From Pseudorasbora parva (taxonomy: Eukaryota > Chordata > Actinopteri > Cypriniformes > Gobionidae): a DNA stretch of 64,000 nt. This document shows positions 40,426 to 52,087 of this stretch, one piece after another. The notes under the pieces were generated by a model. It ran no database searches. It had not been told where the DNA came from and saw only the letters and a program-made list of their open reading frames with translations. Numbering within the stretch: the first letter of the stretch is position 1; each line of letters begins with the position of its first letter. Where the stretch lies: positions 806,001-870,000 of the forward strand of contig NW_027125104.1 in the NCBI RefSeq assembly GCF_024679245.1, read 5' to 3'. The position numbers and the translations under genes are program-made.

Positions 40426-43400
40426 GTGGTGAGCAATGACGAATTGACTGTGGGGTCTATAAATGTAAGAGGTTTAAGAGACAATGTGAAGCGAAGAGCG
40501 GTTTTTTCTTTTTTGGAAAATTGCAGATGTGATATTCTTTTTTTGCAGGAGGTTCATTTGAAAAGTTCACAAGATGCAAGGAAATTTACAGAAGAATGGG
40601 GGAGGGGAGGAGCAGTATGGAGTGTGGGAGGGGTTTATTCCTCAGGAGTGGGGATCTTGTTTCGGGGTAAAGAGTTGGAAGTCAGAAGTTATTTTACGGT
40701 TTCACAAGGGAGAGTGATTGGGGCTGATGTAAGGTGGAGAGGGGGGGAATATAGATTACTCTCAGTTTATGCTCCACAAACAGTGGAAGAGAGGAAAGAT
40801 ATTTTTGAAATGTTGTTAACAGTCTGTGCAACAAATAAACAGATTATAATGGGAGGGGATTTTAATTTGCAGTTAGGAGACAAAGGGGATAGTAGTTTGA
40901 TGGTGTTAGAAGGGGTTTTGCAGGGGCATGGGTTGGTGGATGGGGGGCAGGGAGTGAATCCAAAAGTTTGTATGTCAACGTGGAGGAACTCGAGGGGGGT
41001 GGAAAAGAGGCTAGATTATGTGTTTTTTTCAAAAGGTTTGGTTTTGGAAGGAGGGGGAGTGAAGCCTGTGTTTTTTTCTGATCATGATTTGGTTTGGTTT
41101 GTAGTTAAGGGGCAAAATGTGAAGTTTGGTAAAGGGTACTGGAGAATGAATATAGAGATTTTGAGGGAAAGGCAGTTCTGTGAAGAGTATGTATGTTTTT
41201 TCAAGGGGTTAGAGGGGTTAAAGGTCATGTATGATGATGTGGTGGGGTGGTGGGAAATGGTTAAAAATCGTTCAAAGGAGTGGATTGTTAAGTACTGTAA
41301 GAGAAGAATGAGCAATTTTAGGAGGCAAGCAGGGAAGTTGCAGAGAGATTTAGAGTTGATATTTGAAGAGTATAATGTTGGGGGCACTTTTGACTGGGAT
41401 AGGGTTAACTTGCTGAAGAGACAGATAAAGGGTTTGTATGAAGATCAAGCTAAACGGTTTTTGTTGAAAAGGAGACATGAGACAAGGGAGAATGGGGAGG
41501 CGTGTAATGCTGGGTTTTTTAGGTCAGTAAGGGATCAAAAAGAGAAGCAAATAATTGTTGAGTTAAAGGATAAGGAAGGGGAGATTCTGGGGAAAACCGA
41601 AGAGATAACTGAATATGTGGGTCAGTATTTTCAACAATTTTTCAGTAAAAGAGAGATAGTAAAGGAGAAAAGTGATTTTTTTGTTAATTTCCTGTCTAGC
41701 GTAGTCCCTGATGAGGTTGGGGCTGAGTTAAATTCTCCAATAACATTGGAAGAGGTGGAAGGAGCATTGAGAAGGATGAGTAAAGGTAAGGTGCCAGGGA
41801 TTGATGGCCTACCAGTTGAATTTTATGTTAGGTTTTTCAATATTTTAGGTCCTCATTTGATGGAGGTGGTGCGGGAAGTGTTAGAAAATAAAAGTATGAG
41901 TGGTTCAATGGCAACTGGAGTGATAACTCTTCTATATAAAAAAGGCGAAAGGTCGGACATAACAAATTATAGGCCGCTCACAATGCTTACAGTGGACTAT
42001 AAGATTATAGCAAAGGTGTTGGCAGACAGATTGAGGAAAGCCCTTCCCCATGTGGTGCATGTTGATCAAACATGTGGAGTTGAGGGTCGCAGCATTAAGT
42101 GGAATCTTCAGCTGATCAGGGATGTTATAGCATGGGTGGAGGATAGGGAGTTACCATTGATGGTGGTTAGCTTAGATCAGGCTAAAGCCTTTGATAGGGT
42201 AAATAGATGGTTTCTGTTTAAGGTAATGGAGAGGATGGGTTGGGGTGAGGGATATATAGGGTGGATTAGAACGCTGTATACTGGGGCTAGGTGTTTGGTG
42301 CAGGTGAACGGGGCATTAGGACAGAGCTTTGATGTGTGGGAGGGAGTGAGACAGGGGTGTCCTCTCTCTCCTTTACTTTTTGTTCTCTATATGGAGCCAT
42401 TGGCTCAGGCGATAAGGCGAGATGGCAGAATAAAAGGTCTGCGGGTACCAGGAGGTAAGGGGGCGGTAGTGAAACTATCGCAGTACGCAGATGATACTAC
42501 ACTACTGTTGGATTCAGACAAGTGTCTTGAGAGGGCATTGCATTTGTTTGAGGAGTTTTCCTTAGCATCTGGGGCTAGTCTAAATATTTCAAAATCAGCT
42601 GTTAAGTTTTTTGGGAAGTTTAGGCAAAGACGGAATGGAATTGGGGGGTTGCAGGTGTGTGAGGGGCCTTTAAAAATTTTGGGTATAAGATTTCAGAATG
42701 AAGGCTCAGCTACTCTGAATTGGGAAGAGCGCATTGTTTCGGTGCAGAAGAGGCTAGCAAGGTGGAAAGGGCGAAGATTGACATTGTGGGGGAAAGTTTT
42801 GGTACTGAAGATAGAGGTGTTGTCAGTGTTTCAGTACTTGGCTGTCATTTATCCTTTGCCGGCTAGTATGAGGAAGTCAGTAATAAGGTTAATATTTACG
42901 TTTGTCTGGGGAGGAAGATATGAATATGTAAAAAGAACTGAAATGTTTAATTCGATTAAGGAAGGAGGGCGGGATGTACCTCATGTTCCTTTAAAGCTTG
43001 ATTGTTTTTTTGTGTCTTCAATCTTGGCCCAGTTAGCGGGGACTGCTGAGCATCCGTCTTGGTTTTTTCTTAGGTTATTTTTTTCTTATCAAGCAAGGCA
43101 CGTGATGAGGTGGTCCAATGAGGGTCCAAGGTCGGAAACGCAGCCGTGGCATTATAGGCATGCAGTTAAATGGATGAGTAAATATCCTGAGAGTAAGGAG
43201 ATAACAGTGTGTTTGGACCAGAGGATGTTGTATGGAAAGGTAAGGGAGAGGGTGTCTAGTGTAGTTCGGGTGGGGGTCTCAAGGGAGGTGTGGTTGAATA
43301 TTCAACCCAAAAATCTTGATAATGACTTAAAAGATCTTAATTGGTTGTGTTTTTTGAGGCGTTTGCCCGTAAAAGAGATCATGTATAGGCACGGTATAGC

Positions 43401-43833
43401 AAAAGATGGAAAGTGCCCAAGGGAGGGGTGTTGGGAAGAAGAGACAATAAAACATACTTTTTGGGAGTGTGGGTTTGCACAGAGGGTGTGGGGGAGGGGA
43501 AAGAGGGTGTTAGGGGTGATCTCAGGAAATTTTAAGGTGTCGGGGGAGAATGTAATCGGTGGAATAAGAAGTAAGAAGGGGGAAGGGAAAGTGGCTTATA
43601 TGCTGTGGTTAATAATAAGTTTGGTCAAAAAAGGACTTTGGGAGGAAAGACAGGGAATATGTAGGGGGAAAGGGAAAAGGTCAGAAGAAGGGGTAATACG
43701 GGGAGTGGAGTATGAAGTAAGGGCAAGGATTAGGTGGGATATACAAAGATGGGGGAAACATGCAGCTAAAGAGAGGTGGAAAGGGTTGTTTGGGTTATAT
43801 GATGACGAATGGAAAGAGAATGAGATGAGATAA
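40426..43833 (+). CDS. Retrotransposon ORF2 polyprotein, copy 3
   Basis: 1,135 codons, identical in translation to copies 1 and 2, in frame with ORF1 after one TAA. Confidence 0.93.
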   Translation: MVSNDELTVGSINVRGLRDNVKRRAVFSFLENCRCDILFLQEVHLKSSQDARKFTEEWGRGGAVWSVGGVYSSGVGILFRGKELEVRSYFTVSQGRVIGADVRWRGGEYRLLSVYAPQTVEERKDIFEMLLTVCATNKQIIMGGDFNLQLGDKGDSSLMVLEGVLQGHGLVDGGQGVNPKVCMSTWRNSRGVEKRLDYVFFSKGLVLEGGGVKPVFFSDHDLVWFVVKGQNVKFGKGYWRMNIEILRERQFCEEYVCFFKGLEGLKVMYDDVVGWWEMVKNRSKEWIVKYCKRRMSNFRRQAGKLQRDLELIFEEYNVGGTFDWDRVNLLKRQIKGLYEDQAKRFLLKRRHETRENGEACNAGFFRSVRDQKEKQIIVELKDKEGEILGKTEEITEYVGQYFQQFFSKREIVKEKSDFFVNFLSSVVPDEVGAELNSPITLEEVEGALRRMSKGKVPGIDGLPVEFYVRFFNILGPHLMEVVREVLENKSMSGSMATGVITLLYKKGERSDITNYRPLTMLTVDYKIIAKVLADRLRKALPHVVHVDQTCGVEGRSIKWNLQLIRDVIAWVEDRELPLMVVSLDQAKAFDRVNRWFLFKVMERMGWGEGYIGWIRTLYTGARCLVQVNGALGQSFDVWEGVRQGCPLSPLLFVLYMEPLAQAIRRDGRIKGLRVPGGKGAVVKLSQYADDTTLLLDSDKCLERALHLFEEFSLASGASLNISKSAVKFFGKFRQRRNGIGGLQVCEGPLKILGIRFQNEGSATLNWEERIVSVQKRLARWKGRRLTLWGKVLVLKIEVLSVFQYLAVIYPLPASMRKSVIRLIFTFVWGGRYEYVKRTEMFNSIKEGGRDVPHVPLKLDCFFVSSILAQLAGTAEHPSWFFLRLFFSYQARHVMRWSNEGPRSETQPWHYRHAVKWMSKYPESKEITVCLDQRMLYGKVRERVSSVVRVGVSREVWLNIQPKNLDNDLKDLNWLCFLRRLPVKEIMYRHGIAKDGKCPREGCWEEETIKHTFWECGFAQRVWGRGKRVLGVISGNFKVSGENVIGGIRSKKGEGKVAYMLWLIISLVKKGLWEERQGICRGKGKRSEEGVIRGVEYEVRARIRWDIQRWGKHAAKERWKGLFGLYDDEWKENEMR

Positions 43834-43865
43834 TATGTGTATGTAATTTTGAGTTGTATGTGAAT

Positions 43866-43893
<28 letters not shown>

Positions 43894-43897
<4 letters not shown>

Positions 43898-44043
43898 TTC
43901 TTATCAGTTTAATATCTGATACGTCCCCTATCCGGGGACTGCATATTAAATTGATTTTTGGCACATGGAGCCGGAACCGGGGCTTGCTCCGTCCACTCCA
44001 CGCATCGACCTGGTATTGCAGTGCCTCCAGGAACGGTGTGCTT
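43894..44043 (+). pseudogene. RNU2: U2 snRNA 3' fragment (nt 39-188), after copy 3
   Basis: Form A remnant from TCTGTTC to the normal U2 end. Confidence 0.97.
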
Positions 44044-44514
44044 CCCCTTTTTGGGGACTGCGAATTGTTGTGACTAATAGAAGAACCAACAACACCACTG
44101 GAATTTTGTCAGAGAATACAGAAATACGCAGGAAGCGCATACAGAATGACGATGAGGTGACCGTTGACGATGACCGTGCCACAGAGAAAGCAGCAAGCTG
44201 CGGTCATATGAGCATAGGGAAAAAAGAAGAACAAAAGCGTCGGTTGCCGGCCGGCTGACTCATCACCGTCACAGCACGTTTTTTGATGTCCCTCTTATTT
44301 GAGAGTCTTTACCAACGAGCTGATGAGTCGAATCGGGGGTTTGTGTTGGATGGATTAGGGACACCTGATTCAAATCAAGGTCAGGCACGCACGCACGCAG
44401 CAGTCAAGCAATGGAAGGTGCCCCGTCCTTCCTTTTCTTGGGGGAGGGGAAGGTCACCGTGTTTGAGGGTGGCGAAGGGGGATAGGGCGCCTCTGCCTGG
44501 AGGCCAGGCAACTC

Positions 44515-44678
44515 ATACTTACCTGGCAGGGGAGACACCATGATCAGGAAGGTGGTTCACCCAGGGCGAGGCTCGGCCATTGCACTCCGGTTGTGCTGAC
44601 CCCTGCGAATTCCCCAAATGTGGGAATCTCGACTGCATAATTTATGGTAGTGGGGGACTGCGTTCGCGCTCTCCCCTG
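44515..44678 (+). ncRNA. RNU1: U1 snRNA, unit 17
   Basis: Full-length copy directly downstream of retrotransposon copy 3, with the T marker at 44732. Confidence 0.97.
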
Positions 44679-45711
44679 TACACACTGGTTAAAAGCAGAT
44701 AGCGTGGAGGGAAAAAGCGTGCGGTTCTTGATGCTTGTGGCGCCGCCCACTGCCCCAAAGGGTGAAGTTGCACCAGTTTTGTTATGTTTCTGTCTCTTTC
44801 TGCTGTGTCAGCCAGTGACCCGGAGAGTTCAGAGAACTGAACTGCGTCTGTTTTCATCGAGGTTGTCGAAACCTGCGACCGGTTTGCCGAATGTGGTTTT
44901 TCCCACAAACTTTGATATTCAACGGACGAGTTGATTGACAGCAGTGGTCCCAAAGGCAAAGTTGTTCGGATGGAGGTTTTCTGTCGTATGGTACGACTGT
45001 CTCGTGCGCGTGCTGTGAAAAAGCACGCGACATACGTTCGCCTATAGCCGCTCTCATGTTGTTGCTTTTTCATTTTAAAGCGCCACTAGGTGGCCATTCA
45101 CCGCGTCCTTTCTCGCCTGACCCCAGACTGAGCCCGTGCATGGGTGTACCGGCTTGGGTGAAATTGTCTCGTTCCGTCCAAGAGCTATAGCCGTTCTAGC
45201 AGACCCCGCCTCGCCCAGCCCGTAGGTTTCGGCCTGCCGCCGCCAAGCTGAATCGAAATTCCCACTTTTTTTCCGATCTGGACGGACAGTCAGACTCCAG
45301 AGAATCTTTCTGCACTGGTTTGGGCCAGATCGGGCAAAAGACCTAGGACTAGTGTGCAAAAGTAGGTTTTTCACAAAATCCCAAATACCCGAAAATTTCG
45401 CCAGCGCAACCTTCGAATCCGAGGCATGCGTCTCGCTCGGCTCGAGCCAAGGATTCCGATGATATAAGACACTTGGTTCTGCGGCGTGCGGTTTGGGAGC
45501 TACGAGCCATTTCGTACTTTCGGTGGCTGTAGCGCCACCGCCGGGCCCATCGGGGGGCCAGCCTTGGTGATGTTGTAGAGCGAGTGGCTAGTACCATCCC
45601 TCAAAGTTTCAGGTCTCTACGACGTACGGCCTTTGCCAACCCTCCCCCCCCTCACCGCTTCCCAGATGGGCGTCGCCTTTGCCGGCTCCCCTGCCGCTGC
45701 GTCATTGTGTC

Positions 45712-45899
45712 ATCGCTTCTCGGCCTTTTGGCTAAGATCAAGTGTAGTATCTGTTCTTATCAGTTTAATATCTGATACGTCCCCTATCCGGGGACTGCAT
45801 ATTAAATTGATTTTTGGCACATGGAGCCGGAACCGGGGCTTGCTCCGTCCACTCCACGCATCGACCTGGTATTGCAGTGCCTCCAGGAACGGTGTGCTT
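45712..45899 (+). ncRNA. RNU2: U2 snRNA, form A, unit 17
   Basis: Intact form A copy, matching unit 6 at offset 30,064. Confidence 0.97.
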
Positions 45900-46370
45900 C
45901 CCCTTTTTGGGGACTGCGAATTGTTGTGACTAATAGAAGAACCAACAACACCACTGGAATTTTGTCAGAGAATACAGAAATACGCAGGAAGCGCATACAG
46001 AATGACGATGAGGTGACCATTGACGATGACCGTGCCACAGAGAAAGCAGCAAGCTGCGGTCATATGAGCATAGGGAAAAAAGAAGAACAAAAGCGTCGGT
46101 TGCCGGCCGGCTGACTCATCACCGTCACAGCACGTTTTTTGATGTCCCTCTTATTTGAGAGTCTTTACCAACGAGCTGATGAGTCGAATCAGGGGTTTGT
46201 GTTGGATGGATTAGGGACACCTGATTCAAATCAAGGTCAGGCACGCACGCACGCAGCAGTCAAGCAATGGAAGGTGCCCCGTCCTTCCTTTTCTTGGGGG
46301 AGGGGAAGGTCACCGTGTTTGAGGATGGCGAAGGGGGATAGGGCGCCTCTGCCTGGAGGCCAGGCAACTC

Positions 46371-46534
46371 ATACTTACCTGGCAGGGGAGACACCATGAT
46401 CAGGAAGGTGGTTCACCCAGGGCGAGGCTCGGCCATTGCACTCCGGTTGTGCTGACCCCTGCGAATTCCCCAAATGTGGGAATCTCGACTGCATAATTTA
46501 TGGTAGTGGGGGACTGCGTTCGCGCTCTCCCCTG
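46371..46534 (+). ncRNA. RNU1: U1 snRNA, unit 18
   Basis: Full-length copy. The spacer has the same 10-bp deletion as unit 7 (near 46988). Confidence 0.97.
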
Positions 46535-47557
46535 TACACACTGGTTAAAAGCAGATAGCGTGGAGGGAAAAAGCGTGCGGTTCTTGACGCTTGTGGCGCC
46601 GCCCACTGCCCCAAAGGGTGAAGTTGCACCAGTTTTGTTATGTTTCTGTCTCTTTCTGCTGTGTCAGCCAGTGACCCGGAGAGTTCAGAGAACTGAACTG
46701 CGTCTGTTTTCATCGAGGTTGTCGAAACCTGCGACCGGTTTGCCGAATGTGGTTTTTCCCACAAACTTTGATATTCAACGGACGAGTTGATTGACAGCAG
46801 TGGTCCCAAAGGCAAAGTTGTTCGGATGGAGGTTTTCTGTCGTATGGTACGACTGTCTCGTGCGCGTGCTGTGAAAAAGCACGCGACATACGTTCGCCTA
46901 TAGCCGCTCTCATGTTGTTGCTTTTTCATTTTAAAGCGCCACTAGGTGGCCATTCACCGCGTCCTTTCTCGCCTGACCCCAGACTGAGGGTGTACCGGCT
47001 TGGGTGAAATTGTCTCGTTCCGTCCAAGAGCTATAGCCGTTCTAGCAGACCCCGCCTCGCCCAGCCCGTAGGTTTCGGCCTGCCGCCGCCAAGCTGAATC
47101 GAAATTCCCACTTTTTTTCCGATCTGGACGGACAGTCAGACTCCAGAGAATCTTTCTGCACTGGTTTGGGCCAGATCGGGCAAAAGACCTAGGACTAGTG
47201 TGCAAAAGTAGGTTTTTCACAAAATCCCAAATACCCGAAAATTTCGCCAGCGCAACCTTCGAATCCGAGGCATGCGTCTCGCTCGGCTCGAGCCAAGGAT
47301 TCCGATGATATAAGACACTTGGTTCTGCGGCGTGCGGTTTGGGAGCTACGAGCCATTTCGTACTTTCGGTGGCTGTAGCGCCACCGCCGGGCCCATCGGG
47401 GGGCCAGCCTTGGTGATGTTGTAGAGCGAGTGGCTAGTACCATCCCTCAAAGTTTCAGGTCTCTACGACGTACGGCCTTTGCCAACCCTCCCCCCCCTCA
47501 CCGCTTCCCAGATGGGCGTCGCCTTTGCCGGCTCCCCTGCCGCTGCGTCATTGTGTC

Positions 47558-47745
47558 ATCGCTTCTCGGCCTTTTGGCTAAGATCAAGTGTAGTATCTGT
47601 TCTTATCAGTGTAATATCTGATACGTCCCCTATCCGGGGACTGCATATTAAATTGATTTGTGGCACATGGAGCCGGACCCGGGGCTTGCTCCGTCCACTC
47701 CACGCATCGACCTGGTATTGCAGTGCCTCCAGGAACGGTGTGCTT
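47558..47745 (+). ncRNA. RNU2: U2 snRNA, form B1, unit 18
   Basis: Form B with A at nt 83, as in unit 7. These are the only two B1 copies in the window. Confidence 0.95.
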
Positions 47746-48216
47746 CCCCTTTTTGGGGACTGCGAATTGTTGTGACTAATAGAAGAACCAACAACACCAC
47801 TGGAATTTTGTCAGAGAATACAGAAATACGCAGGAAGCGCATACAGAATGACGATGAGGTGACCGTTGACGATGACCGTGCCACAGAGAAAGCAGCAAGC
47901 TGCGGTCATATGAGCATAGGGAAAAAAGAAGAACAAAAGCGTCGGTTGCCGGCCGGCTGACTCATCACCGTCACAGCACGTTTTTTGATGTCCCTCTTAT
48001 TTGAGAGTCTTTACCAACGAGCTGATGAGTCGAATCGGGGGTTTGTGTTGGATGGATTAGGGACACCTGATTCAAATCAAGGTCAGGCACGCACGCACGC
48101 AGCAGTCAAGCAATGGAAGGTGCCCCGTCCTTCCTTTTCTTGGGGGAGGGGAAGGTCACCGTGTTTGAGGATGGCGAAGGGGGATAGGGCGCCTCTGCCT
48201 GGAGGCCAGGCAACTC

Positions 48217-48380
48217 ATACTTACCTGGCAGGGGAGACACCATGATCAGGAAGGTGGTTCACCCAGGGCGAGGCTCGGCCATTGCACTCCGGTTGTGCTG
48301 ACCCCTGCGAATTCCCCAAATGTGGGAATCTCGACTGCATAATTTATGGTAGTGGGGGACTGCGTTCGCGCTCTCCCCTG
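48217..48380 (+). ncRNA. RNU1: U1 snRNA, unit 19
   Basis: Full-length copy with PSE edge A and the GGTGCC marker. Confidence 0.97.
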
Positions 48381-49413
48381 TACACACTGGTTAAAAGCAG
48401 ATAGCGTGGAGGGAAAAAGCGTGCGGTTCTTGACGCTTGTGGTGCCGCCCACTGCCCCAAAGGGTGAAGTTGCACCAGTTTTGTTATGTTTCTGTCTCTT
48501 TCTGCTGTGTCAGCCAGTGACCCGGAGAGTTCAGAGAACTGAACTGCGTCTGTTTTCATCGAGGTTGTCGAAACCTGCGACCGGTTTGCCGAATGTGGTT
48601 TTTCCCACAAACTTTGATATTCAACGGACGAGTTGATTGACAGCAGTGGTCCCAAAGGCAAAGTTGTTCGGATGGAGGTTTTCTGTCGTATGGTACGACT
48701 GTCTCGTGCGCGTGCTGTGAAAAAGCACGCGACATACGTTCGCCTATAGCCGCTCTCATGTTGTTGCTTTTTCATTTTAAAGCGCCACTAGGTGGCCATT
48801 CACCGCGTCCTTTCTCGCCTGACCCCAGACTGAGCCCGTGCACGGGTGTACCGGCTTGGGTGAAATTGTCTCGTTCCGTCCAAGAGCTATAGCCGTTCTA
48901 GCAGACCCCGCCTCGCCCAGCCCGTAGGTTTCGGCCTGCCGCCGCCAAGCTGAATCGAAATTCCCACTTTTTTTCCGATCTGGACGGACAGTCAGACTCC
49001 AGAGAATCTTTCTGCACTGGTTTGGGCCAGATCGGGCAAAAGACCTAGGACTAGTGTGCAAAAGTAGGTTTTTCACAAAATCAGAAATACCCGAAAATTT
49101 CGCCAGCGCAACCTTCGAATCCGAGGCATGCGTCTCGCTCGGCTCGAGCCAAGGATTCCGATGATATAAGACACTTGGTTCTGCGGCGTGCGGTTTGGGA
49201 GCTACGAGCCATTTCGTACTTTCGGTGGCTGTAGCGCCACCGCCGGGCCCATCGGGGGGCCAGCCTTGGTGATGTTGTAGAGCGAGTGGCTAGTACCATC
49301 CCTCAAAGTTTCAGGTCTCTACGACGTACGGCCTTTGCCAACCCTCCCCCCCCTCACCGCTTCCCAGATGGGCGTCGCCTTTGCCGGCTCCCCTGCCGCT
49401 GCGTCATTGTGTC

Positions 49414-49601
49414 ATCGCTTCTCGGCCTTTTGGCTAAGATCAAGTGTAGTATCTGTTCTTATCAGTTTAATATCTGATACGTCCCCTATCCGGGGACTGC
49501 ATATTAAATTGATTTTTGGCACATGGAGCCGGAACCGGGGCTTGCTCCGTCCACTCCACGCATCGACCTGGTATTGCAGTGCCTCCAGGAACGGTGTGCT
49601 T
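49414..49601 (+). ncRNA. RNU2: U2 snRNA, form A, unit 19
   Basis: Intact form A copy. Confidence 0.97.
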
Positions 49602-50072
49602 CCCCTTTTTGGGGACTGCGAATTGTTGTGACTAATAGAAGAACCAACAACACCACTGGAATTTTGTCAGAGAATACAGAAATACGCAGGAAGCGCATAC
49701 AGAATGATGATGAGGTGACCGTTGACGATGACCGTGCCACAGAGAAAGCAGCAAGCTGCGGTCATATGAGCATAGGGAAAAAAGAAGAACAAAAGCGTCG
49801 GTTGCCGGCCGGCTGACTCATCACCGTCACAGCACGTTTTTTGATGTCCCTCTTATTTGAGAGTCTTTACCAACGAGCTGATGAGTCCAATCGGGGGTTT
49901 GTGTTGGATGGATTAGGGACACCTGATTCAAATCAAGGTCAGGCACGCACGCACGCAGCAGTCAAGCAATGGAAGGTGCCCCGTCCTTCCTTTTCTTGGG
50001 GGAGGGGAAGGTCACCGTGTTTGAGGATGGCGAAGGGGGATAGGGCGCCTCTGCCTGGAGGCCAGGCAACTC

Positions 50073-50236
50073 ATACTTACCTGGCAGGGGAGACACCATG
50101 ATCAGGAAGGTGGTTCACCCAGGGCGAGGCTCGGCCATTGCACTCCGGTTGTGCTGACCCCTGCGAATTCCCCAAATGTGGGAATCTCGACTGCATAATT
50201 TATGGTAGTGGGGGACTGCGTTCGCGCTCTCCCCTG
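50073..50236 (+). ncRNA. RNU1: U1 snRNA, unit 20
   Basis: Full-length copy. The spacer has the 5-bp deletion near 50806. Confidence 0.97.
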
Positions 50237-51264
50237 TACACACTGGTTAAAAGCAGATAGCGTGGAGGGAAAAAGCGTGCGGTTCTTGACGCTTGTGGCG
50301 CCGCCCACTGCCCCAAAGGGTGAAGTTGCACCAGTTTTGTTATGTTTCTGTCTCTTTCTGCTGTGTCAGCCAGTGACCCGGAGAGTTCAGAGAACTGAAC
50401 TGCGTCTGTTTTCATCGAGGTTGTCGAAACCTGCGACCGGTTTGCCGAATGTGGTTTTTCCCACAAACTTTGATATTCAACGGACGAGTTGATTGACAGC
50501 AGTGGTCCCAAAGGCAAAGTTGTTCGGATGGAGGTTTTCTGTCGTATGGTACGACTGTCTCGTGCGCGTGCTGTGAAAAAGCACGCGACATACGTTCGCC
50601 TATAGCCGCTCTCATGTTGTTGCTTTTTCATTTTAAAGCGCCACTAGGTGGCCATTCACCGCGTCCTTTCTCGCCTGACCCCAGACTGAGCCCGTGCACG
50701 GGTGTACCGGCTTGGGTGAAATTGTCTCGTTCCGTCCAAGAGCTATAGCCGTTCTAGCAGACCCCGCCTCGCCCAGCCCGTAGGTTTCGGCCTGCCGCCG
50801 CCAAGCCGAAATTCCCACTTTTTTTCCGATCTGGACGGACAGTCAGACTCCAGAGAATCTTTCTGCACTGGTTTGGGCCAGATCGGGCAAAAGACCTAGG
50901 ACTAGTGTGCAAAAGTAGGTTTTTCACAAAATCCCAAATACCCGAAAATTTCGCCAGCGCAACCTTCGAATCCGAGGCATGCGTCTCGCTCGGCTCGAGC
51001 CAAGGATTCCGATGATATAAGACACTTGGTTCTGCGGCGTGCGGTTTGGGAGCTACGAGCCATTTCGTACTTTCGGTGGCTGTAGCGCCACCGCCGGGCC
51101 CATCGGGGGGCCAGCCTTGGTGATGTTGTAGAGCGAGTGGCTAGTGCCATCCCTCAAAGTTTCAGGTCTCTACGACGTACGGCCTTTGCCAACCCTCCCC
51201 CCCCTCACCGCTTCCCAGATGGGCGTCGCCTTTGCCGGCTCCCCTGCCGCTGCGTCATTGTGTC

Positions 51265-51452
51265 ATCGCTTCTCGGCCTTTTGGCTAAGATCAAGTGTAG
51301 TATCTGTTCTTATCAGTGTAATATCTGATACGTCCCCTATCCGGGGGCTGCATATTAAATTGATTTGTGGCACATGGAGCCGGACCCGGGGCTTGCTCCG
51401 TCCACTCCACGCATCGACCTGGTATTGCAGTGCCTCCAGGAACGGTGTGCTT
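51265..51452 (+). ncRNA. RNU2: U2 snRNA, form B2, unit 20
   Basis: Intact form B2 copy. Confidence 0.95.
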
Positions 51453-51923
51453 CCCCTTTTTGGGGACTGCGAATTGTTGTGACTAATAGAAGAACCAACA
51501 ACACCACTGGAATTTTGTCAGAGAATACAGAAATACGCAGGAAGCGCATACAGAATGACGATGAGGTGACCGTTGACGATGACCGTGCCACAGAGAAAGC
51601 AGCAAGCTGCGGTCATATGAGCATAGGGAAAAAAGAAGAACAAAAGCGTCGGTTGCCGGCCGGCTGACTCATCACCGTCACAGCACGTTTTTTGATGTCC
51701 CTCTTATTTGAGAGTCTTTACCAACGAGCTGATGAGTCGAATCGGGGGTTTGTGTTGGATGGATTAGGGACACCTGATTCAAATCAAGGTCAGGCACGCA
51801 CGCACGCAGCAGTCAAGCAATGGAAGGTGCCCCGTCCTTCCTTTTCTTGGGGGAGGGGAAGGTCACCGTGTTTGAGGATGGCGAAGGGGGATAGGGCGCC
51901 TCTGCCTGGAGGCCAGGCAACTC

Positions 51924-52087
51924 ATACTTACCTGGCAGGGGAGACACCATGATCAGGAAGGTGGTTCACCCAGGGCGAGGCTCGGCCATTGCACTCCGGT
52001 TGTGCTGACCCCTGCGAATTCCCCAAATGTGGGAATCTCGACTGCATAATTTATGGTAGTGGGGGACTGCGTTCGCGCTCTCCCCTG
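51924..52087 (+). ncRNA. RNU1: U1 snRNA, unit 21
   Basis: Full-length copy with the GGTGCC marker. Confidence 0.97.

Larger units (their letters stand above)
39054..43893 (+). mobile_element. Keno-like U2-specific non-LTR retrotransposon, copy 3
   Basis: This 4,840-bp copy has identical junctions, frames and 28-A tail. It lies 10,402 bp after copy 2. Confidence 0.95.
34852..45592 (+). repeat. 10.4-kb tandem duplication, right copy
   Basis: Right partner of 24450-35190. It ends where base 45593 is A while the left partner has G at 35191. Confidence 0.85.
36196..45592 (+). repeat. 9.4-kb retrotransposon-bearing module, copy 3
   Basis: Same module as 6132-15528 (offset 30,064). Its right flank continues to match copy 1, so it is the start of the larger duplicated block. 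Confidence 0.9.
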
